Assembly: GCA_029243585.1 (NCBI GenBank)
Contig: JAQWRR010000094.1
Location: forward strand, 1-45,583
DNA length: 45,583 nt
Direction: 5' to 3'
Source: Gammaproteobacteria bacterium
GTDB taxonomy: Bacteria; Pseudomonadota; Gammaproteobacteria; Steroidobacterales; Rariloculaceae
Part shown: positions 41,673 to 45,583 of the stretch, piece by piece
Numbering within the stretch: the first letter of the stretch is position 1
Layout of the letters: each line of letters opens with the position of its first letter
Program-made: the position numbers and the translations under genes
The notes under the pieces: model-generated
What the model was told of the DNA's origin: nothing
What the model saw: only the letters and a program-made list of their open reading frames with translations
The model's database searches: none

Positions 41673-43805
41673 ATGCCCAGTCGGCAAGATGATGTCCGCG
41701 CTGTCTTAAATCAAGTGGAAGCGGATGGCCGTACATCACTAACAGCACCAGAATGTAAGACCGTTTGTGATGCTTACGATATACCAGTACCTGCAGAAGG
41801 ATTAGCAAAATCCGCTGAGGAAGCTTCAGCTATAGCCAATAGTATTGGCTATCCGGTAGTGATGAAAATTGTTTCGCCTGACATTCTTCATAAAACGGAA
41901 GCCGGAGGCGTCTTAGTTGGCTTATCAGACTCAGAAGCTGTAACAACAGGTTATGACAATATTATTGCCAATGCTAAAGCTTATAGCAGTGATTCAAACA
42001 TCACAGGCGTACAGGTTCAGGCAATGATTACTGGGGATGGACAAGAAGTAATTGTCGGAGCTGTGACTGATCCGAGTTTTGGCAAACTAGTAGGATTTGG
42101 CCTTGGCGGTATTCTTGTAGAGGTACTTAAGGATATTACTTTCCGTCTAGCACCAACCACGACTGATGATGCGCAATCGATGCTTAATAGTATTCAAGCA
42201 GCTGAGGTACTCGATGGGGTGCGTGGCTCCGAAGCTATAAATCGAGATGCACTAACAACCATCATCGTCAAGGTATCTGAGCTTATTAGTGATTTCCCGG
42301 AAATACAGGAAATTGATCTAAATCCAGTACTTGCAAATGAAAAAGGTGCAACTGCGGTCGATTCATTAATTTCGGTTGATTTCTCAGCTCAGAAAGACAT
42401 CTATCGCCCTAGCCAAGATGAAATCGTAAAGTCTATGCAGAGCATCATGAACCCCAGATCTGTAGCCGTCATAGGAGCCTCTGACGGGGAAGGCAAGATC
42501 GGAAATTCAGTGATGAAAAATATCATCAACGGTGGCTATCAAGGGGAAATCTATCCAATCAATCCAAAAGCGAATGAGATCCTTGGGAAAAAAGCTTATA
42601 AAAGTGTGAAAGATGTTCCTGGGGAAATTGATGTCGCCGTTTTTGCCGTCCCTGCAAAATTCTGCATAGCGGCTATGGAAGAGGTAGGCGAGAAAGGTAT
42701 ACCAGGAGCTGTAATGATTCCTTCTGGTTTTGCTGAAGTAGGTGAGCACGAGTTACAAGACCAGCTTTTAGCAGCAGCTCGTAAAAACAATGTGCGAATA
42801 ATGGGCCCAAATATCTATGGGTTTTACTATACCCCTGCAAACCTATGCGCAACCTTTTGTACTCCATATGACGTTCAGGGAAAGACCGCTCTCTCCTCCC
42901 AAAGTGGAGGCGTTGGAATGTCAATCATTGGCTACAGTCGCTCAACAAAAATGGGTGTTTCCGCAATTGTGGGACTGGGAAACAAATCTGACCTAGATGA
43001 AGATGACCTCCTTACCTACTTCGAACAGGATGACAATACAGATGTCATAGCAATGCATGCGGAGGATTTAAAAGATGGTCGAAGCTTTGCCGAGGTAGCA
43101 AAACGTGTCTCTAAGAAAAAACCAGTGGTTATGTTGAAGGCTGGACGTACTCAGCTGGGCGCAAAAGCAGCTGCCTCACACACAGGAGCGCTGGCAGGTA
43201 ATGACAAAATCTATGATGATGTTTTACGGTCTAGTGGTGTAATAAGAGCATATAGCCTTAACGATATGCTTCAATTTGCACGTGGTCTTCCGGTGCTACC
43301 CACTCCTAAAGGTGACGAAATAGTTATCATTACTGGTGCTGGTGGCTCTGGTGTTCTGCTATCTGATGCCATCGTCGACAATGACTTGTCTTTAATGGAG
43401 TTTCCCCATGATCTAGATGAAGCCTTCAAAAAGTTTATTCCTCCTTTTGGCGCTTCCGGGAATCCAGTGGATATTACAGGTGGTGAACCCCCTGTAACTT
43501 ATGAAAAAACCATTAAACTTGGACTGGAAGATGACCGAGTTCACTCACTCATACTCGGGTATTGGCACACAATCATTACACCACCTATGGTGTTTGCGGA
43601 ACTCTGTGCACGGGTAGTCCAAGAAGGTCGAGACAAGGGCATTGATAAACCAATCGTAGCATCGTTAGTTGGTGATGTAGAGGTTGAAGAAGCCTCAGAA
43701 TATCTCTATGAGCGAGGGATAGTAGCGTGTCCTTACACCACAGAACTGCCAGTGGCCATACTTGGCGCAAAATACCGATGGGCAAGAAATGCAGGTCTTC
43801 TATAA
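41673..43805 (+). CDS. NDP-forming acyl-CoA ligase, ATP-grasp domain first
   Basis: From the ATG at 41673, preceded by AAGGAG, this encodes 710 residues. Residues 1-235 are an ATP-grasp (beta) domain (PVVMKIVSPDILHKTEAGGV, LVGFGLGGILVEVLKDITFR). Residues 260-390 form a CoA-binding domain (NPRSVAVIGAS, IYPINPKANEILGK, VMIPSGFAEVGE). The rest is a ligase domain with the probable phospho-His503 in ASHTGALAG. These enzymes link a carboxylate to CoA using ATP or GTP. The beta domain leads, the reverse of the usual alpha-beta order. The position suggests an oxalate- or related-acid-CoA ligase feeding OXC, an inference from the operon. An open frame reaches 41586, inside frc, but has no family match. 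Confidence 0.9.
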   Translation: MPSRQDDVRAVLNQVEADGRTSLTAPECKTVCDAYDIPVPAEGLAKSAEEASAIANSIGYPVVMKIVSPDILHKTEAGGVLVGLSDSEAVTTGYDNIIANAKAYSSDSNITGVQVQAMITGDGQEVIVGAVTDPSFGKLVGFGLGGILVEVLKDITFRLAPTTTDDAQSMLNSIQAAEVLDGVRGSEAINRDALTTIIVKVSELISDFPEIQEIDLNPVLANEKGATAVDSLISVDFSAQKDIYRPSQDEIVKSMQSIMNPRSVAVIGASDGEGKIGNSVMKNIINGGYQGEIYPINPKANEILGKKAYKSVKDVPGEIDVAVFAVPAKFCIAAMEEVGEKGIPGAVMIPSGFAEVGEHELQDQLLAAARKNNVRIMGPNIYGFYYTPANLCATFCTPYDVQGKTALSSQSGGVGMSIIGYSRSTKMGVSAIVGLGNKSDLDEDDLLTYFEQDDNTDVIAMHAEDLKDGRSFAEVAKRVSKKKPVVMLKAGRTQLGAKAAASHTGALAGNDKIYDDVLRSSGVIRAYSLNDMLQFARGLPVLPTPKGDEIVIITGAGGSGVLLSDAIVDNDLSLMEFPHDLDEAFKKFIPPFGASGNPVDITGGEPPVTYEKTIKLGLEDDRVHSLILGYWHTIITPPMVFAELCARVVQEGRDKGIDKPIVASLVGDVEVEEASEYLYERGIVACPYTTELPVAILGAKYRWARNAGLL

Positions 43806-43888
43806 AAGCAATAGGTTAGAACAATAAGTAGTGGTTACTTCGCATACAACATACTTAACTTTACTCTCATTAAGGAATTGAACTTAAA

Positions 43889-44755
43889 GTGACCCCTCTA
43901 CGTAGCTTGCTTTTCGTCCCGGGAAATAAGGACAACATGCTGAATAAAGCACTTGGTTTTAAACCAGATGTGTTTGTGCCAGACATGGAGGACTCCGTCC
44001 CCACAGGCGAAAAAGAAAATGCACGTAACCTGATTGCTGAATACTTACCAAAGCTTGCTAAATCAGGAGTGTCGATAGTACCAAGAGTAAATTCTCTAGA
44101 CACTAAGTGGGCATTGGATGATTTGGCAGCCATAGTAGGACCGCACATCTATGGGATATCCATTGGAAAGATTAATACACCAGCTGATATCAAAATAGTC
44201 TCGGACCATATTTCTCTCCTTGAACAGAAAGCAGGACTAAGTGAAGGTCATATCAAGATGATTCCTTGGCTAGAGTCTGCCAAAGCGATCATTCACTGCC
44301 ATGAAATTTGCCTTTCTAGCGAACGCCTAATAGGCGTTGCTTTTGGTGGGGAAGATTTCACTCATGATATGGGAATAGAACGATTAGAAGATGAGTCTGA
44401 AGTCTTGTTTGCTCGTAACCAGCTTTGTATTGCAGCTAGGGCCGCTGAAATACCTGCATTGGATACACCCTATTTTCTGTTTAAGAATAAGGAAGGGCTA
44501 AGGACAAATAGTCTTGTAGCCAAACAATGTGGATTCAAAGGTAAATTTGCTATCCATCCAGCACAAATTGATGAAATTAATAATGCTTTTTCACCATCAA
44601 AAAAAGAAATAGAGCATGCACATAGAGTTGTAAAAGCTTTCGAAGAAGCGGAAAGTATGGGTCGTGGATCAACTTCACTAAATGGCAAAGTTATAGATGT
44701 TCCTGTGGTTAAAAGAGCTCGAGCTTTACTGAACCTTGCTAGCAGGCAACTGTAG
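43889..44755 (+). CDS. CitE-like CoA-ester lyase (HpcH/HpaI aldolase family)
   Basis: This 288-residue protein starts at GTG 43889 (AGGA about 13 bases upstream). It is a CitE/malyl-CoA-lyase-type aldolase: SLLFVPGNKDNML (6-18), VFVPDMEDSVPTGEK with acidic metal ligands, IVPRVNSLDT, IPWLESAKAII, GVAFGGEDFTHDMG and AIHPAQIDEINNAF. Related enzymes split or form beta-hydroxyacyl-CoA from acyl-CoA plus glyoxylate or pyruvate. Next to oxc and frc it could couple C2 acid breakdown to malyl-CoA or similar. No citrate-lyase partner genes are present, so true citrate lyase is unlikely. Its 3' end overlaps the convergent DsbA-like gene by 30 bases. Confidence 0.88.
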   Translation: MTPLRSLLFVPGNKDNMLNKALGFKPDVFVPDMEDSVPTGEKENARNLIAEYLPKLAKSGVSIVPRVNSLDTKWALDDLAAIVGPHIYGISIGKINTPADIKIVSDHISLLEQKAGLSEGHIKMIPWLESAKAIIHCHEICLSSERLIGVAFGGEDFTHDMGIERLEDESEVLFARNQLCIAARAAEIPALDTPYFLFKNKEGLRTNSLVAKQCGFKGKFAIHPAQIDEINNAFSPSKKEIEHAHRVVKAFEEAESMGRGSTSLNGKVIDVPVVKRARALLNLASRQL

Positions 44756-45412
44756 ATCTAAAGCTCCTAAACCTTCTTTAATACGATCATAGGTAATGTG
44801 GGCATTATTGTAGTCATGCTTAAGATGTATAGCCACGTCATCTTTTAGCAATATGAGAGCAGGAAATCCTCTAGCACCTAGATTAATTGCACGCGCTATC
44901 TCCTCCTGTAACTTGCCCTCACACTCCTGACCACCTAATACGGCTTCAAAACGTTTTATATCTAGACCTATCTGTTCAGCCAGACTAATCAAAGTTTTAG
45001 GTAATGATGGGTTTTTAGCTTCTTGATAATAGGCATTCTGTACGGCAACTATCATTGTAGACTCATGCTCTACCCCTTGTTCACGCGCAGCAATAATAGC
45101 TCGGCAAGCAGGATAAGTTGATCTTATGGGCGTACAGACAGTCCAAAAATCATGGTTAAACTCAATACCAGGTACGACATTTGTTATTTGCTCCCAGGTA
45201 CCCTTTATCCTGCGGCGCATATCAGTAGGCATAGGTAATGCAGTATCGGGAGCAAGACCTCCAAGCACAGTCCGAATTTCAATAGCACCATTTAACATAT
45301 CAGTCACTCTTGCCCAAACAGGAGCAAAAGCGTAGCACCAACTACACATAGGATCGTGGACATAATGGAGGACTGTAGACGACCTAAACTCAGGATGGCC
45401 TCTACTTCCCAT
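44726..45412 (-). CDS. DsbA-family thioredoxin-fold protein, FrnE-like
   Basis: This 228-residue protein has the CSWC redox motif (23-26) in YVHDPMCSWCYAFAPVW near the start and no signal peptide. This points to a cytoplasmic member of the DsbA/FrnE branch (HCCA isomerase-like fold). The middle is helical (EHESTMIVAVQNAYYQEAKN), and RGFPALILL carries the expected cis-Pro region. Such proteins handle disulphides or act as isomerases; the exact task is open. It overlaps the 3' end of the CitE-like gene by 30 bases in convergent orientation. Its start lies 33 bases downstream of a molybdenum hydroxylase FAD subunit, on the same strand. Confidence 0.85.
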   Translation of the reverse strand: MGSRGHPEFRSSTVLHYVHDPMCSWCYAFAPVWARVTDMLNGAIEIRTVLGGLAPDTALPMPTDMRRRIKGTWEQITNVVPGIEFNHDFWTVCTPIRSTYPACRAIIAAREQGVEHESTMIVAVQNAYYQEAKNPSLPKTLISLAEQIGLDIKRFEAVLGGQECEGKLQEEIARAINLGARGFPALILLKDDVAIHLKHDYNNAHITYDRIKEGLGALDLQLPASKVQ

Positions 45413-45445
45413 CTTACTTATAACTAGTAGGTGGTCACCTACAGA

Positions 45446-45583
45446 TCATGAATCTCTAATAGCACGTTTGACAAGGTTTTCTAGCAGAGGGATCTTAAAG
45501 TGGTTGAAATTCAACGGAGTTGCACCTCGCACCGCTGCCTGACCAGCTAGTGATGCAGTAGCCTCATCCGGTGCACTCCCTGT
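45446..45583 (-). CDS. Xanthine-dehydrogenase-family FAD-binding subunit, C-terminus only
   Basis: The minus strand is open from the window edge to a TGA at 45448-45446, giving the last 45 residues of a larger protein. The end AGQAAVRGATPLNFNHFKIP followed by LLENLVKRAIRDS matches the C-terminus of the FAD-binding (subunit M/CoxM/XdhB) part of molybdenum hydroxylases, which usually reads AA(V/I)xGAxPLxxNxYKVxLxxxLVxRAL. The start lies outside. This fits the molybdenum cofactor genes and XdhC in the window. The call rests on a short segment, so moderate confidence. Confidence 0.72.
   Translation of the reverse strand, partial: TGSAPDEATASLAGQAAVRGATPLNFNHFKIPLLENLVKRAIRDS

Noticed and set aside
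1..45583. CRISPR arrays, tRNA or rRNA genes, insertion sequences, integrases, attachment sites, toxin-antitoxin or defence genes
   Set aside because: None could be seen by reading for repeats, tRNA T-loop-like blocks, transposase motifs or known defence families; weakly diverged or very short elements could still be missed.

Overview
The window reads as a 45.6 kb chromosomal segment of an AT-leaning Gram-negative bacterium, most likely an uncultured marine gammaproteobacterium. The grounds for this are a TonB-dependent receptor, several secreted or lipoprotein hydrolases with gammaproteobacterial-looking signal peptides, a DUF6152-type protein, full-length GlnS and the RhlE, FolE and UbiX types. 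Lineage is inference; no rRNA or tRNA gene was seen. I see no insertion sequence, prophage, integrase, CRISPR array or defence island. Genes are densely packed and no gene-free stretch exceeds 300 bases.

Layout. 1-1100: the start of a TonB-dependent receptor (minus strand, cut by the window edge) behind a TPP riboswitch. 1108-8007 (minus): moaB, a RidA-like protein, DoxX, then a run of exported proteins (polysaccharide deacetylase, penicillin-acylase family, DUF6152-like), then a RimI-like acetyltransferase. 8178-11116: mocA-like gene facing the operon moaA-moaC-moaD-moaE. 11165-16988: queuosine-precursor transporter, glnS, DEAD-box helicase, YaiI, and a TRAP solute-binding protein with no membrane subunits nearby. 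17113-19802 (minus): MATE pump, a secreted protein with a TonB-like C-terminus, and a TPR protein. 19914-27815: moeA, amidohydrolase, alpha/beta hydrolase, XdhC, folE, ubiX, modB-modC. 27875-36570: metabolic and transport genes, including an Nramp relative lacking the usual metal-binding motifs and exported PhoD and VOC proteins. 36780-44755 (plus): quinone oxidoreductase, then a GntR-led oxalate operon (gntR-oxc-frc-NDP-forming acyl-CoA ligase-CitE-like lyase). 44726-45583 (minus): DsbA/FrnE-like protein and the last 45 residues of a xanthine-dehydrogenase-family FAD subunit.

How the genes fit together. The strongest theme is molybdenum cofactor. MoaA, MoaC, MoaD, MoaE, MoaB and MoeA cover most of molybdopterin synthesis and molybdenum insertion. 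ModBC would import molybdate, MocA and XdhC prepare the cofactor for xanthine-dehydrogenase-type enzymes, and part of such an enzyme lies at the right edge. ModA is missing from the window. The second theme is oxalate and C2 acid metabolism. OXC and FRC retain diagnostic active-site residues, and a perfect 17-bp palindrome lies 39 bases upstream of gntR, a likely autoregulatory operator.

Most worth a second look: the TPP riboswitch with a visible ribosome-site-sequestering hairpin before a TonB receptor; the extended oxalate operon; the Nramp relative with altered motifs; the likely AUA (or damaged) start codon of the gene at 18568-19293; and modBC without modA behind a palindrome over a consensus -35. 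I did not find a clearly new defence or mobile system.
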